Notes: generated from the sequence alone by a model not told the origin. Counted from the first letter of the stretch, positions 37,199 to 46,569 are shown. The stretch is DNA of 64,000 nt from Bacteroides sp. UBA7333 (GCA_002471195.1 DKPN01000061.1:62792-126791), one strand, 5' to 3'. Numbers and translations: made by a program.

Positions 37199-38641
37199 TT
37201 ATTTGGTTGATTTACGTAAAAAACGTTTTACTTCATTTCCCATTTCAAGATTGAACAGTAGGCACCCACCAGCATAAAATAGTGCACATGCCACCATTTG
37301 TATGCCCATGCGAAGATAGGCGTTAATATCCCACCATTCAAAGCAGAATCCCACAATGGCCATTGCTACTGCCAGTACCATATATGGCGATGCCGACCAA
37401 AAAAAACGGAACATACTATAGCCTATCATGCGGCAGGCAAAGAAGCCCGAAATAACCATGGAGCAGAATGAGTAAATCACCCATCCACAAGCCAAGCCGA
37501 CGATTCCGTAATCGAATGTGGCGAAAATAGCTGCTACCAAAATGACTTTTTTTGATATCTCTACCCAAAGATAGGTGCGCGAATCGCCTTTGGCTATATA
37601 AAGTTCACTAAATACCTGTGTGAAGACCACAAAGAGTCCGGCCACCAGCAGTATTTGAAATAGTGGAACAGAGTCGGCCCACTTCTCGCCAATCAGCCCT
37701 ATGAGTAGAGGCTTGGCTACGACTATCAATCCCAATATCACCGGAAAAAGAATGAAAGCAATACTCTTGTTGGTTTTTTGTAGCACACGTTGCAGGCGTT
37801 CGTTATCATTGTTTACATTCGAAAATACGGGTAATGCTACTGTGCGGAAGGTGTTAGAAATGAGCGAAACCGGTATGTCTTGATATTTGTTGGCCAATTG
37901 ATAATAGCCCAATGCCACCGAGTGATAAGCCTTACCGATAATGACCGAGTAAATGTTGTTGAACACGGCATTGATGATGCCCGAAAGCAGCATGCGCGAA
38001 CTAAAGGCAAACACCTCTTTGAGGGGCTGCATGCTAAAACTCAATGACGGCCGCCACGAGTTGAAGGCCCATAATAAAATACTTTTGAATGCCGACAATG
38101 CCACTGTTTGAGTGACTAATGCCCATACTCCACCCCCTAGCAATGCCACTATTACAGCCGCTACCGATGAACAAAAAAGTGCAGCTAGGTTGAGTTTGGC
38201 CAATTGGTTGAAATGCAGATGCTTGGTGAGTAGCAATGTTTGTATTAGGTTGAAGGCATTGAATAGAATGCTCAAGAAGAGCACTCTCGACAGTAATACT
38301 AACTGTGGCTGTTCAAAGAATTGCGCTATAGCCGGTGCCGAAACAAAGAGAGCAATATACAAAATGACACTGACCGTAACGTTGAAATAAAACACCGAGT
38401 TATAATCGGCTTGTGTGGCATCTTGCTTCTTAATGAGTGCACCTCCGAAACCACTGTCGAGCAGCACATTCGAAAGAGCAATAAAAATGGCAAGCATCCC
38501 CGTGAGTCCGAAATCGGATTGCGACAGGATGCGTGCCAATATGATGCCCGAAAACAGATAGACAATCTGTTGCCCAAATTTATCCGCAAAACTCCATATC
38601 AGAGCTTTGATGGTGCGGTGTTTTAGGGTCGGTTCAGACAT
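37199..38641 (-). CDS. Wzx-type polysaccharide flippase (MOP superfamily)
   Basis: Integral membrane protein of 480 residues with about 12-14 helices. It has the family opening KALIWSFADKFGQQIVYLFSGIILARILSQSDFGL. Such lipopolysaccharide/O-antigen transporters flip undecaprenyl-linked repeat units to the periplasm. It heads the operon with three glycosyltransferase genes behind it and lies 70 bp after metG, from which it is separated by a hairpin (38677-38698). No Wzy polymerase was recognised in the window. Confidence 0.92.
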   Translation of the reverse strand: MSEPTLKHRTIKALIWSFADKFGQQIVYLFSGIILARILSQSDFGLTGMLAIFIALSNVLLDSGFGGALIKKQDATQADYNSVFYFNVTVSVILYIALFVSAPAIAQFFEQPQLVLLSRVLFLSILFNAFNLIQTLLLTKHLHFNQLAKLNLAALFCSSVAAVIVALLGGGVWALVTQTVALSAFKSILLWAFNSWRPSLSFSMQPLKEVFAFSSRMLLSGIINAVFNNIYSVIIGKAYHSVALGYYQLANKYQDIPVSLISNTFRTVALPVFSNVNNDNERLQRVLQKTNKSIAFILFPVILGLIVVAKPLLIGLIGEKWADSVPLFQILLVAGLFVVFTQVFSELYIAKGDSRTYLWVEISKKVILVAAIFATFDYGIVGLACGWVIYSFCSMVISGFFACRMIGYSMFRFFWSASPYMVLAVAMAIVGFCFEWWDINAYLRMGIQMVACALFYAGGCLLFNLEMGNEVKRFLRKSTK

Positions 38642-38676
38642 AAATTTAAGATATAAAATTCGTTATCAAAATTGGT

Positions 38677-38698
38677 GGAACGCCATCAGCGGCGTTCC
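38677..38698 (-). terminator. Hairpin between metG and the flippase gene
   Basis: Perfect 8-bp GC-rich inverted repeat, GGAACGCC (38677-38684) and GGCGTTCC (38691-38698), with a 6-nt loop, 14 bp after the metG stop. The T-run on the minus strand is weak. Confidence 0.6.
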
Positions 38699-38711
38699 GT
38701 AAAGATACATT

Positions 38712-40751
38712 TTATTTCACTTCGCTACCAGGCTTCACTTCCTTCATAGGAGTGATCACCGCAAGGCTTCCATCATGGTTTTCGGCCGAAAGAATCATGC
38801 CTTCGCTCATGATGCCTTTTAGTTTGCGTGGTGCAAGGTTGGCAATGAAGCATACCTGTTTTCCTACCAACTCTTCGGGTGCATAATGTTGCGCTATACC
38901 GCTCACAATAGTACGTGTTTCCAAACCATCGTCTATTTTGAATTGTAGCAACTTGTCGGCTTTAGGCACTTTGGTGCATTCTAATACCGTTCCTACACGG
39001 ATGTCGAGCTTCATAAAGTCGTCGAACTCAATGTTTGGACGAATAGGGTTGGCTTTGTAGTTGGCCTCTTCGTTGGCTTTCTTCGTATCCAATAAACGTT
39101 GCACTTGTGCTTCGATGGTGGCATCTTCTATTTTCTCGAATAGCAATTCGGGTTTGTTGAGTTGATGGCCGGCAGGAAGCAAGTCGTTGCGTCCTAATTC
39201 TGCCCAGTTAAACTCGTTCATGTTCAACATCTGACGCAACTTCTCTGAGCTGAAAGGTAAGAATGGCTCAAATGCGATGGCCAAGTTGGCTACCAACTGA
39301 AGTGAGATGTTTAGGATAGTTCCCACACGCTCCATATCTGTTTTCGCCAATTTCCAAGGCTCGGTATCTGCCAAATATTTGTTGCCGATGCGTGCCAAGT
39401 TCATGGCCTCTTTTTGTGCATCGCGGAATTTAAATGCATTAAGCAGTTTTTCCACTTGTGCCTTTACGTCGGCAAAGTCTTTTAAAATCTCTTTATCGTA
39501 GTCGGTCAACTCTCCAGCAGCAGGAACTTTGCCATCGAAGTACTTTTGAGTCAACACCATAGCGCGGTTCACAAAGTTTCCGTAAACAGCCACTAGCTCG
39601 TTATTGTTGCGCGCTTGGAAGTCTTTCCAAGTAAAGTCGTTGTCTTTTGTTTCGGGAGCATTGGCTGTAAGTACATAGCGAAGCACATCTTGCTTGCCAG
39701 GGAAGTCGACCAAATACTCGTGCAACCATACCGCCCAGTTGCGTGAAGTCGAAATCTTATCGCCTTCGAGGTTCAAGAACTCATTGCTAGGCACATTATC
39801 GGGAAGGATATAGCTACCTTCGGCTTTCAGCATAGCAGGAAATACGATACAATGGAATACGATATTGTCTTTTCCAATGAAATGAAGCAAACGAGTCTCT
39901 TCATCTTTCCACCATTTCTCCCAGGTATCGGGAAGCAACTCTTTTGTGTTCGAGATATAACCGATTGGCGCATCAAACCATACGTAAAGCACTTTTCCGT
40001 CGGCACCTTCTACCGGCACCGGAATGCCCCAGTCTAAGTCGCGGCTCACGGCACGGGGTTGCAATCCCATATCCAACCAACTTTTACATTGGCCATATAC
40101 ATTTGAACGCCACTCTTTGTGATCTTCCAAAATCCATTGACGTTGCCATGCTTCGTGTTTGTCGAGAGGCAAATACCAATGTTTAGTCTCTTTCATCACC
40201 GGTTTGCTGCCGCTGATAGCACTCTTTGGGTTAATCAAGTCGGTAGGGTTAAGCGATGTACCGCACTTTTCGCATTGGTCGCCATAAGCACCTTCTGCAT
40301 GACAGTGAGGACATTCGCCCGTGATATAGCGATCGGCAAGGAACTGGTGTGCTTCCTCGTCGTAATATTGTTCAGAAGTTTTTTCAACAAACTCACCTTT
40401 ATCGTAAAGCGTGCGGAAAAACTCCGATGCAGTTTCGCGGTGTGTTTGCGATGTGGTGCGGCTATACACATCAAACGAAATACCAAAGTCTTCGAACGAT
40501 TTTTTGATGATGCCATGGTAGCGGTCTACCACATCTTGAGGAGTGATACCCTCTTTTTTGGCGCGGATAGTAATGGGTACACCATGCTCGTCCGATCCGC
40601 CAATGAATAGCACCTCTTCGCCTTTTAAGCGTAAGTAGCGCACGTAGATATCAGAAGGCACATATACACCTGCCAAATGACCAATATGAACAGGTCCATT
40701 GGCATATGGAAGGGCCGATGTCACTGTGGTTCTTTTGAATTTCTTTTCCAT
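38712..40751 (-). CDS. metG: Methionyl-tRNA synthetase
   Basis: Protein of 679 residues that charges tRNA-Met with methionine. Class I signatures are HIGH at residues 22-25 and KISTS in place of KMSKS (GDKISTSRNWAVW), the usual variant in this family. A zinc-binding connective peptide has CPHCHAEGAYGDQCEKCG. The C-terminal about 105 residues (FMKLDIRVGTVLECTKVPKADKLL) are the EMAP/Trbp111-type tRNA-binding domain, so this is the long dimeric form. The -7 box is at 40800-40807. Confidence 0.97.
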   Translation of the reverse strand: MEKKFKRTTVTSALPYANGPVHIGHLAGVYVPSDIYVRYLRLKGEEVLFIGGSDEHGVPITIRAKKEGITPQDVVDRYHGIIKKSFEDFGISFDVYSRTTSQTHRETASEFFRTLYDKGEFVEKTSEQYYDEEAHQFLADRYITGECPHCHAEGAYGDQCEKCGTSLNPTDLINPKSAISGSKPVMKETKHWYLPLDKHEAWQRQWILEDHKEWRSNVYGQCKSWLDMGLQPRAVSRDLDWGIPVPVEGADGKVLYVWFDAPIGYISNTKELLPDTWEKWWKDEETRLLHFIGKDNIVFHCIVFPAMLKAEGSYILPDNVPSNEFLNLEGDKISTSRNWAVWLHEYLVDFPGKQDVLRYVLTANAPETKDNDFTWKDFQARNNNELVAVYGNFVNRAMVLTQKYFDGKVPAAGELTDYDKEILKDFADVKAQVEKLLNAFKFRDAQKEAMNLARIGNKYLADTEPWKLAKTDMERVGTILNISLQLVANLAIAFEPFLPFSSEKLRQMLNMNEFNWAELGRNDLLPAGHQLNKPELLFEKIEDATIEAQVQRLLDTKKANEEANYKANPIRPNIEFDDFMKLDIRVGTVLECTKVPKADKLLQFKIDDGLETRTIVSGIAQHYAPEELVGKQVCFIANLAPRKLKGIMSEGMILSAENHDGSLAVITPMKEVKPGSEVK

Positions 40752-40799
40752 GTGGGATTATATCTGAGTCTAATTATTGTAATATATTAAATATGAATA

Positions 40800-40807
40800 C
40801 AAAGATA
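40800..40807 (-). promoter_or_regulatory. -7 box of metG
   Basis: CAAAGATA on the plus strand equals TATCTTTG on the minus strand, 49 bp before the ATG. Confidence 0.5.
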
Positions 40808-40878
40808 GATATAATTATTGAAAAGAGGGAGTAGTGCGATTTGTAATTTCAACCTCCAAACCCCTTGAAATGTTAAAA

Positions 40879-40910
40879 GGTAGAATATTTTCTTGTATAG
40901 ATATTCTACC
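40879..40910. terminator. Inverted repeat upstream of metG
   Basis: Perfect 10-bp repeat, GGTAGAATAT (40879-40888) and ATATTCTACC (40901-40910). Together with the next hairpin it separates the PepSY-like lipoprotein gene from metG; it could be a second terminator or a regulatory site of metG. Confidence 0.5.
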
Positions 40911-40921
40911 ATATAAAAACA

Positions 40922-40952
40922 AAGCCGAAAATATCGTTGACATTTCCGGCTT
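40922..40952 (-). terminator. Terminator after the PepSY-like lipoprotein gene
   Basis: AAGCCGAAAAT (40922-40932) pairs with ATTTCCGGCTT (40942-40952) with one mismatch. A T-rich run follows on the minus strand, and it lies 24 bp past the stop. Confidence 0.7.
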
Positions 40953-40975
40953 ACGTTCTTGTTGTTTTTTATTTG

Positions 40976-41839
40976 TTATTTCACAAATTTACCCTCAGCA
41001 TCGAATATTACTGTGATATCGGCAGCACCCTCTTTTTCCAATTCAAACACATATTGGTTGGGAGGAGTAGGCATGGTGCGAAGTGTTACATCATCATCGA
41101 TTGTGTAACCGGCATATTTAGCTTTTACAGCATCAGTCACTACTTGTGGAACAGTCGAAAGCATCACTTCACTGTCGGTGTACAACCAATTGTATTTACT
41201 ATCAAACACCACCTCAAGTGCTTGTTTGTTGTCAATAATATCTACCTCGTAATTGCCATTTTTTTCAAGATCAATATCTACAATCGAAGCATTTGGATAT
41301 TTACTATTGATCGCCTCTTTTATTGCAGAAGGAACAATAATTGGTTCAGCCGGACTGTTTTCGCTATCTAATACTGTTTTGATGAGCACACCATCTTCCG
41401 AAATATATACCTCAACATCGTTTTCAGTGTTGGGCTCGTCGGCTTCGATAATGTACAAATTCATGAACGAAGGTCTGTGAATTAAATCTACATCATCTAC
41501 CTTCCAAGTTCCATAAGGAGTATTGCTAAATGTTGTTTTAACAGCTGTAGGCAATGCATTATAATCCATATCAAATTCACTTAAGAACCATTCTCCGGCA
41601 GCATTATACCACGCATCAATCGATATATATCCGTCATCATTAAACTCAGCCACATAATATCCATTCTTCATTTCCCATTTGGTGTTTTTCGCGTTAGGGT
41701 ATTGAAGATCGAATGCTTTTTGGGCTTCGGGTGTTGTCATTTGTTTGTTTTTGTTGTCATCATCGCTACAAGAGCTCATTACTCCTGCGAAAATAAGGCA
41801 AATGATGGCCATAATAGAGAATTTTGTTTTCATAATCAA
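40976..41839 (-). CDS. PepSY-like (BLIP-fold) periplasmic lipoprotein
   Basis: Protein of 287 residues. The signal peptide ends in FAGVMSSC (lipobox); M3 at 41833 is an equally good start. It is built of repeated PepSY-like units: QKAFDLQYPNAKNTKWEMKNGYYVAEF, AIKEAINSKYPNASIVDIDLEKNGNYEVDI and VTDAVKAKYAGYTIDDDVTL. Each has the helix-strand pattern and ends in an acidic strand. These small periplasmic proteins are widespread in Bacteroidales and their role is unknown. The three secreted proteins at 46.7-47.7 kb are short single-unit relatives. Confidence 0.85.
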   Translation of the reverse strand: MIMKTKFSIMAIICLIFAGVMSSCSDDDNKNKQMTTPEAQKAFDLQYPNAKNTKWEMKNGYYVAEFNDDGYISIDAWYNAAGEWFLSEFDMDYNALPTAVKTTFSNTPYGTWKVDDVDLIHRPSFMNLYIIEADEPNTENDVEVYISEDGVLIKTVLDSENSPAEPIIVPSAIKEAINSKYPNASIVDIDLEKNGNYEVDIIDNKQALEVVFDSKYNWLYTDSEVMLSTVPQVVTDAVKAKYAGYTIDDDVTLRTMPTPPNQYVFELEKEGAADITVIFDAEGKFVK

Positions 41840-41975
41840 GTCTTCTTTTATTGGTAATATAATTATTAATATCCCTATAACATTTGTCTGTTTATAAAGT
41901 TTGAAAGATAGATTGTTTTTATGTTAAGTTGCGATTCTAAAACGACTATTATAAGCGCAGATATGTATAAAAACG

Positions 41976-42007
41976 ATGCTGCCTGTATCGATACATCCAG
42001 ACAGCAT
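41976..42007 (-). terminator. Terminator after the GNAT gene
   Basis: ATGCTGCCTG (41976-41985) pairs with CAGACAGCAT (41998-42007) with one mismatch. The loop contains TATCGATA and a T-run follows on the minus strand. Confidence 0.65.
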
Positions 42008-42038
42008 TGTTTATTCTTTTATTTCATTTTAATACCCG

Positions 42039-42506
42039 TTACATTGTATGTTTGGGCAAATATATTTTTTCACGTTTATCCGATGTTACATTCGGCAGAT
42101 CTTTTCTAAAGTATTGACGTTTGCCGTTGGTAGGATAACTTTCTAATTCGAGCACCTCTTTGTAGCCTGCTTTGTTGTAGAACATAGGGGCTTGAAAGTT
42201 GAAGGTGTCGACAAACGCAAATTGACAACCTCTTTTGATGGCTTCATCTTCGGCTGTTTCCAATATTTTAGCGCCAAAACCTTTATTGCGGAGCTCTTTA
42301 TCAATCCATAAATATTTTATGATAAACCATTTTCCAAAGGTGTGTCCAATCAAACCTCCAATAATTTCGTCATCATCATTGCGGATGTAGATTGCCAAAT
42401 CTTTGCGAGTTACAAAGTCGAATTTAGGAAGATTGTAATCATACAATTCTCTTTTAAACTTCTCTTTATCCCTGGGGTCAATTTTACCGGTGATTTCTAT
42501 TTCCAT
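42039..42506 (-). CDS. GNAT-family N-acetyltransferase
   Basis: Protein of 155 residues with the GNAT fold. GGLIGHTFGKWFIIKYLWIDKELRNKGFGAKILETAEDEA covers strands 4-5 and the acetyl-CoA pyrophosphate loop (R-x-K-G-[FY]-G). FVDTFNFQAPMFYNKAGYKEVLEL is the typical C-terminal part. It transfers an acetyl group from acetyl-CoA to an unknown amine. It stands alone, with a terminator behind it. Confidence 0.92.
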   Translation of the reverse strand: MEIEITGKIDPRDKEKFKRELYDYNLPKFDFVTRKDLAIYIRNDDDEIIGGLIGHTFGKWFIIKYLWIDKELRNKGFGAKILETAEDEAIKRGCQFAFVDTFNFQAPMFYNKAGYKEVLELESYPTNGKRQYFRKDLPNVTSDKREKIYLPKHTM

Positions 42507-42762
42507 AATTCTCGATTTATATTTAGATTAAACATGGCTTTATTGGCGAGACGAAGCTCGAAAACAGCCGCATCTTTAGCAATCGTTGCGGCTATGCTAT
42601 ATCTCTTACATTAAAAACAACAATATCACCATTTTATGGTTCACCGATCGGGGCCGATTTTATCGTTAATAGCTCTTGCTGTTTAGTATGATTCGAATAA
42701 AATGGCTCATGCCGATTCTATAACTTATTAAGCTCTATTGAATCATCATGGTAAATATTATC

Positions 42763-42770
42763 TATATTTG
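42763..42770 (+). promoter_or_regulatory. -7 box of the 128-residue lipoprotein gene
   Basis: TATATTTG matches TAnnTTTG. Transcription would start about 23 bp before the ATG at 42800; a TATTG about 22 bp upstream may act as the -33 element. Confidence 0.5.
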
Positions 42771-42799
42771 CATCATATTATTGAAAATAAGATATATTT

Positions 42800-43186
42800 A
42801 TGAAAAAACTACTATTAATTGTGTCGAGTGTTCTTTTGCTTACTTCATGTATGACTATCTGTTCGAAATCAAAGCAACCTATTACATTCACCGGAATGAA
42901 TGGGACTCGTTTGTACAATGCTGCCAATAATGTTAAGATTGCCGAAATCACTGATGGCAATTCAGTGACAGTGAATATCAAGAAGAAACTTTCAGATCAG
43001 ACCTTTATTGCAAAAAAAGAGGGATATGTTAATACGCCATTTGTGGTTGATTCGGAGTTTAATGCTAAAAGTTTGTGGAATATACTCTTTTGGCCGGGAT
43101 TTTTGGTGGATCTTGGAACGGGTAAAATCAATAAATATAGCGAAGGAGTATATAATATAGAGATGGATAAGGCTCCCGAAAACTAA
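42800..43186 (+). CDS. Small lipoprotein with PEGA-like strand region
   Basis: Protein of 128 residues. The signal peptide ends in LLLTSC (lipobox, Cys17). The middle ITFTGMNGTRLYN, KIAEITDGNSVTVNIKKKLSDQTFIAKKEGYVNT recalls PEGA-like beta units that follow the pattern G-x-x-[IV]-G-x-[ST]-P...KxGY. A hydrophobic stretch SLWNILFWPGFLVDLGTGKINKY follows. Small lipoproteins of this pattern (lipobox, PEGA-like unit, then GNIIFGG-LIGLIVDAATGA-like segment) are common and uncharacterised. It is monocistronic. Confidence 0.75.
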   Translation: MKKLLLIVSSVLLLTSCMTICSKSKQPITFTGMNGTRLYNAANNVKIAEITDGNSVTVNIKKKLSDQTFIAKKEGYVNTPFVVDSEFNAKSLWNILFWPGFLVDLGTGKINKYSEGVYNIEMDKAPEN

Positions 43187-43256
43187 TACACTTTTCGTTT
43201 GTCCATCATAAAGCAGTTAGGGTGGTGAATGTGCAAAATACTCATTGTTTATTGCC

Positions 43257-43781
43257 CTAGCTGCCATAAAATAGTTTACCATTCATTATACGGGCTGCAC
43301 TCGTGTAGGGATGCACTACCCATTTGTTTACACCCATAATATTGATCACCTCCCAACCGATAGATTTCATGTAGTCGGCTATCATAGAGCGATGACATCG
43401 CCACCACACCGCTTCGGCACACATCAAGGTGGTGCGCTGTGTAGTAGCAATGGCTATGAGCTGTTCAATGCCTTCGGCAAATTGAGGAGTATCCATATAA
43501 TCGGCATACGAGCGAAACGACACATTTTTCCAGACCGTATGTATTGAATCGGGATGAGCACGACGGCGACCTCCCAGCTCTTCAATGCGGCAATAATCTA
43601 TTCCTCTTTGGGGCAATTCCATCTGCAAATTGTCCATGTTGAACTGTGGAAATTTGTTCGATCCCGGCAAACTCCTTACATCTACCACCCTTTCTATCTG
43701 AAAAGATTGTAGCTCCTCTACAAAATACTCCAGTGTATGAGTAGAGTGTCCTATGGTCCAAAGTGTGTTGTGCATATCCAT
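43257..43781 (-). CDS. DUF488 domain protein
   Basis: Protein of 174 residues. It has the DUF488 signatures: LWTIGHSTHTLEYFVEEL at the start, VVDVRSLPGSNKFPQFN, and LMCAEAVWWRCHRSMIADYM with the conserved C-x-E...CHR cluster. Function is unknown; a nucleic-acid or nucleotide-linked role has been suggested for the family because of the conserved Cys/His/Arg cluster. It lies 69 bp upstream-to-downstream of the HD-domain gene and could share its transcript. Confidence 0.9.
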   Translation of the reverse strand: MDMHNTLWTIGHSTHTLEYFVEELQSFQIERVVDVRSLPGSNKFPQFNMDNLQMELPQRGIDYCRIEELGGRRRAHPDSIHTVWKNVSFRSYADYMDTPQFAEGIEQLIAIATTQRTTLMCAEAVWWRCHRSMIADYMKSIGWEVINIMGVNKWVVHPYTSAARIMNGKLFYGS

Positions 43782-43850
43782 CTTTCCACTCCTAACAAAT
43801 GGCGTTGGCAGATGGTTGCGTTCAATTGCTTTTCTACTGCACTTTATGCT

Positions 43851-44522
43851 TTACAGCAGCACGTGTCCGTTGATGTCGATATGAAACTTTACCCCTAAAT
43901 ACTCGGCCGATTTGCGGCAAAGCAGCATACGCGATAAGAATATCTCGAAATACTCCATCACCGGACAAATTTCTGTATCGATGGTCATGCGTTGTGTCAG
44001 CGTTTTTTGTGCTTCATCAAATATCAATTCCGACGATTCTACCGCATAGTTTACACGGTCGTGAATATCAAAATCGATGGTGGCATTGCTCCGTACTCTC
44101 GAACGGCGAACATCGGTTTTGTCGGCCAAAATCAGTGCAGCCGATATGGCATTAACTGGGGCTGCCGTAGCTTCATCATGGTTGCCAATGGCGGTGATAA
44201 TAGCCGATACGTCATCGGGGCTCATTCCCATCTTGTCGAGAATACGAAATGCCATGATAGCACCGCTTTGCGCATGGTCGTGGCGGTTTACCACATTGCC
44301 TATATCGTGCATGTATCCCGCAATGCGTGCCAAGTCGGTGGTATGAGCGTCATAGCCTAATTTTTCGAGAATGGTGCCCGCAACAACGGCACATTTTGTG
44401 ACATGAGCAAAACTGTGTTCCGTATATCCGAGTGCCGTGAGCGACTCGTCGGCACGTTGTATGTACGTGCGTATCTCGGGCGATTTCTTTATTTGCTCAA
44501 AGGTGATATAATTATTTTCCAT
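43851..44522 (-). CDS. HD-domain phosphohydrolase
   Basis: Protein of 223 residues. HSFAHVTKCAVVAGTIL, then GYMHDIGNVVNRHDHAQSGA, IGNHDEATAAPVNAISAALILADKTDVRRSRVR form the HD metal-binding set (H...HD...H...D). The HxxH-like second histidine and the DKTD helix resemble the HD domains that cleave nucleotide-type substrates. It is cytosolic (no signal peptide). It is upstream of the DUF488 gene on the same strand. The substrate is not readable. Confidence 0.88.
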   Translation of the reverse strand: MENNYITFEQIKKSPEIRTYIQRADESLTALGYTEHSFAHVTKCAVVAGTILEKLGYDAHTTDLARIAGYMHDIGNVVNRHDHAQSGAIMAFRILDKMGMSPDDVSAIITAIGNHDEATAAPVNAISAALILADKTDVRRSRVRSNATIDFDIHDRVNYAVESSELIFDEAQKTLTQRMTIDTEICPVMEYFEIFLSRMLLCRKSAEYLGVKFHIDINGHVLL

Positions 44523-44749
44523 GGTGGAATATTGTTTTGATGGATGAATAAATGTTGTGAGTAAAAAAACTCCGGGTGGCTAATTTAATTTATTTCTTCC
44601 GAAAAACCCTACAATTGTGCCATCGAAGTGTGTTTTAAGGCTACACTCATCCTCTTTAACATCTTTATTTTCTTTCACAATGATTAAACCAATATTACAA
44701 ATTATTGTTATCATGTTAAAAACATTAATTATATTTATAACGAATTGGT

Positions 44750-45697
44750 ATGAGATACTTAAAAGTAAGCATGTTTATACTATGCTGTGCCCTGATGAGC
44801 AGTTGTGTAAAGAACTATTATTACGATTGCGATGGTAATGGCACAGATACAGGAGGCGGAACTACCGGTGTAGAATATCCGGTGCGGTTTACTGCCAATG
44901 TCAATCAAGAGAGTGATGCTATTTTGCGTGCAGCAAGTGCCACGCCTTTGCAAGCAAATCGCTATGTTACCGTTTACTCTTTTCTCTATAAAGAAGACTA
45001 TCTTCAGGAGCTCACCGACTATCAAACTTTGAAAAGTGGCATCTTATCTCCCGTAACCGGTAAAGGATTGTATCTTGTCGAAGGCAACTATGAGTTTTAT
45101 GCATTGTCTATCGGCAATAAAAATATCTATCCCCCTACGGTGTTCGATTACCATACGGGTACGGTGGGAGAGCTACAAAATGGAATCGATTATTTGGCCG
45201 ATGTCATACAACTCGAAAAAATAACGCAACCCACCAATATTGCATTGACATTCAATCATATGGCTTCTCAGGTAATGGTGATTGTCGAATCGGGATCGTC
45301 AACACTTACTATCGACTCCATAGCCGACGCTACCATTTCGGCACCATTGGCAAGCACGTCCGAAATTTATCTTTTCACCGGAACAATCAGTCCGTCAAAA
45401 TCGCTTGCCGATAGCCCCATCACAATGGCGGTCAACGATTCGCTTTGCCAACAGATATTGCTTCCTTTAAATTATGACGGAACCCTAACCATGAAGTTTT
45501 CGGCCTATATAAACGGTCGTAATGTGCCTCGCAATTTTACGGTGGATGTGCCGTTGGTTAATAACCAACTCAAAGGCGGATCTTCTTACAAATACAAAGT
45601 ACTGTTGGATGATTACAATGCCAATATCGCTACTGCCACCGTCAATCCATGGACCGAAGTAGATGAAACAGGAAAACCTTTGACACCCAATATTTAG
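44750..45697 (+). CDS. Fimbrillin-like (Mfa2/BF2992-type) lipoprotein
   Basis: Protein of 315 residues. The signal peptide ends in CALMSSC (lipobox). The mature part is all-beta with two sandwich halves: PVRFTANVNQESDAILRAASATP, YSFLYKEDYLQEL, YEFYALSIGN, IALTFNHMASQVMVIVESG, and NQLKGGSSYKYKVLLDDYNANIATATVNPWTEV near the end. This is the fimbrillin-clan pattern of type V pilus subunits and anchors, with two transthyretin-like halves and the terminal NPW-type strand. It could be a pilus tip, anchor or surface adhesin. It is alone, without the usual fim/mfa neighbours, so a pilus role is uncertain. Confidence 0.8.
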   Translation: MRYLKVSMFILCCALMSSCVKNYYYDCDGNGTDTGGGTTGVEYPVRFTANVNQESDAILRAASATPLQANRYVTVYSFLYKEDYLQELTDYQTLKSGILSPVTGKGLYLVEGNYEFYALSIGNKNIYPPTVFDYHTGTVGELQNGIDYLADVIQLEKITQPTNIALTFNHMASQVMVIVESGSSTLTIDSIADATISAPLASTSEIYLFTGTISPSKSLADSPITMAVNDSLCQQILLPLNYDGTLTMKFSAYINGRNVPRNFTVDVPLVNNQLKGGSSYKYKVLLDDYNANIATATVNPWTEVDETGKPLTPNI

Positions 45698-45723
45698 TGT
45701 AAATTTTGCCATTTACAATGAGA

Positions 45724-45764
45724 AAACCTTAAAAGGCATGGTTCGATACCGCCTTTTAAGGTTT
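45724..45764. terminator. Bidirectional terminator after the fimbrillin-like gene
   Basis: Perfect 14-bp inverted repeat, AAACCTTAAAAGGC (45724-45737) and GCCTTTTAAGGTTT (45751-45764), followed by ATTTTT. It lies between two converging genes. Confidence 0.85.
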
Positions 45765-45803
45765 ATTTTTTGCTAGATGTGAATATCGTGTTTGTTGGTT
45801 TAC

Positions 45804-46427
45804 TTATAATCCCAACTCTTCCATTTCGTCATAATTGATCGGTTGTAAGTTTTTTCCTACTGTAATTTTAAAACCTGTTTCATCATAGTAGCACAAAATA
45901 TCCATCCCATTGTATTCAAAATCCACTTTTTCTCCTTTTGCCAGTTGTTGTGCTAAGGCCGCATAAATAGCTTCATACCATTTAAATGCCTCATCGCCAT
46001 AGCCCAAGCGCAAATTAATCACATATTCGTTGGGAGCCATAGCCTCTGCATTAAACTGATTGTCGATCCACACATTTTCCAATGAGGCATCCAACGTTAG
46101 ATATTTGTCGTCTTCATCTTTTACATTGATAATACTCACATTGCTGTTGCTTGTCCATGAGTTGTTTTCGAAATTATTTTGTTTTAATTCGTAGTGGTTC
46201 AAAATAGCTCCTGCATTGCGCGATAAATCGATATCTTTAATAATTTGAACAATCATTTGATCGATGGTTTTTTGCGCCACCTCTTGAACTGAGTTTACTG
46301 ATGTGAACGACATCAATGTGATGCCTATTATCATTACGAACAGCGTTGCAGCAAAGCTTTTGCATCGCGCACCTTGTCGGCATATAGTTCTCACTACACC
46401 ACCGATAAAATCAATTTTTTGAGTCAT
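45804..46427 (-). CDS. Membrane-anchored or secreted protein, function unknown
   Basis: Protein of 207 residues, not recognised. A long, basic N-terminal head (25 residues) precedes one hydrophobic helix (AATLFVMIIGITLMSFTSV, about 26-44). The rest is soluble and mixed alpha/beta with strands such as VINLRLGYGDEAFKWYEAIYAALAQQL and VDFEYNGMDILCYYDE. The last strands (FKITVGKNLQPINYDEMEELGL) are acidic. It lies downstream of the tandem PepSY-like genes but behind their terminator, with its own -7 box at 46493-46500, so it is probably separately expressed. Confidence 0.65.
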   Translation of the reverse strand: MTQKIDFIGGVVRTICRQGARCKSFAATLFVMIIGITLMSFTSVNSVQEVAQKTIDQMIVQIIKDIDLSRNAGAILNHYELKQNNFENNSWTSNSNVSIINVKDEDDKYLTLDASLENVWIDNQFNAEAMAPNEYVINLRLGYGDEAFKWYEAIYAALAQQLAKGEKVDFEYNGMDILCYYDETGFKITVGKNLQPINYDEMEELGL

Positions 46428-46492
46428 AATTCAATAAAAGATTAGTTATTAATGTAATAATTCATAGAGAACGAATCATGTTCGTAATCTCA

Positions 46493-46500
46493 AAGTTATA
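46493..46500 (-). promoter_or_regulatory. -7 box of the 207-residue protein gene
   Basis: CAAAGTTA on the plus strand equals TAACTTTG on the minus strand, 66 bp before the ATG. Confidence 0.45.
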
Positions 46501-46569
46501 AATAGATTTTAATAAATCAAAGTGTTTACAGTCAAATGTTTAGTGTTTAACAAGCCGTTAAAAAAACAA

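Noticed and set aside
44617..44838. 73-codon ORF before the fimbrillin-like gene
   Set aside because: Overlaps the lipoprotein gene in another frame, has no family pattern, and the lipoprotein start is well supported.
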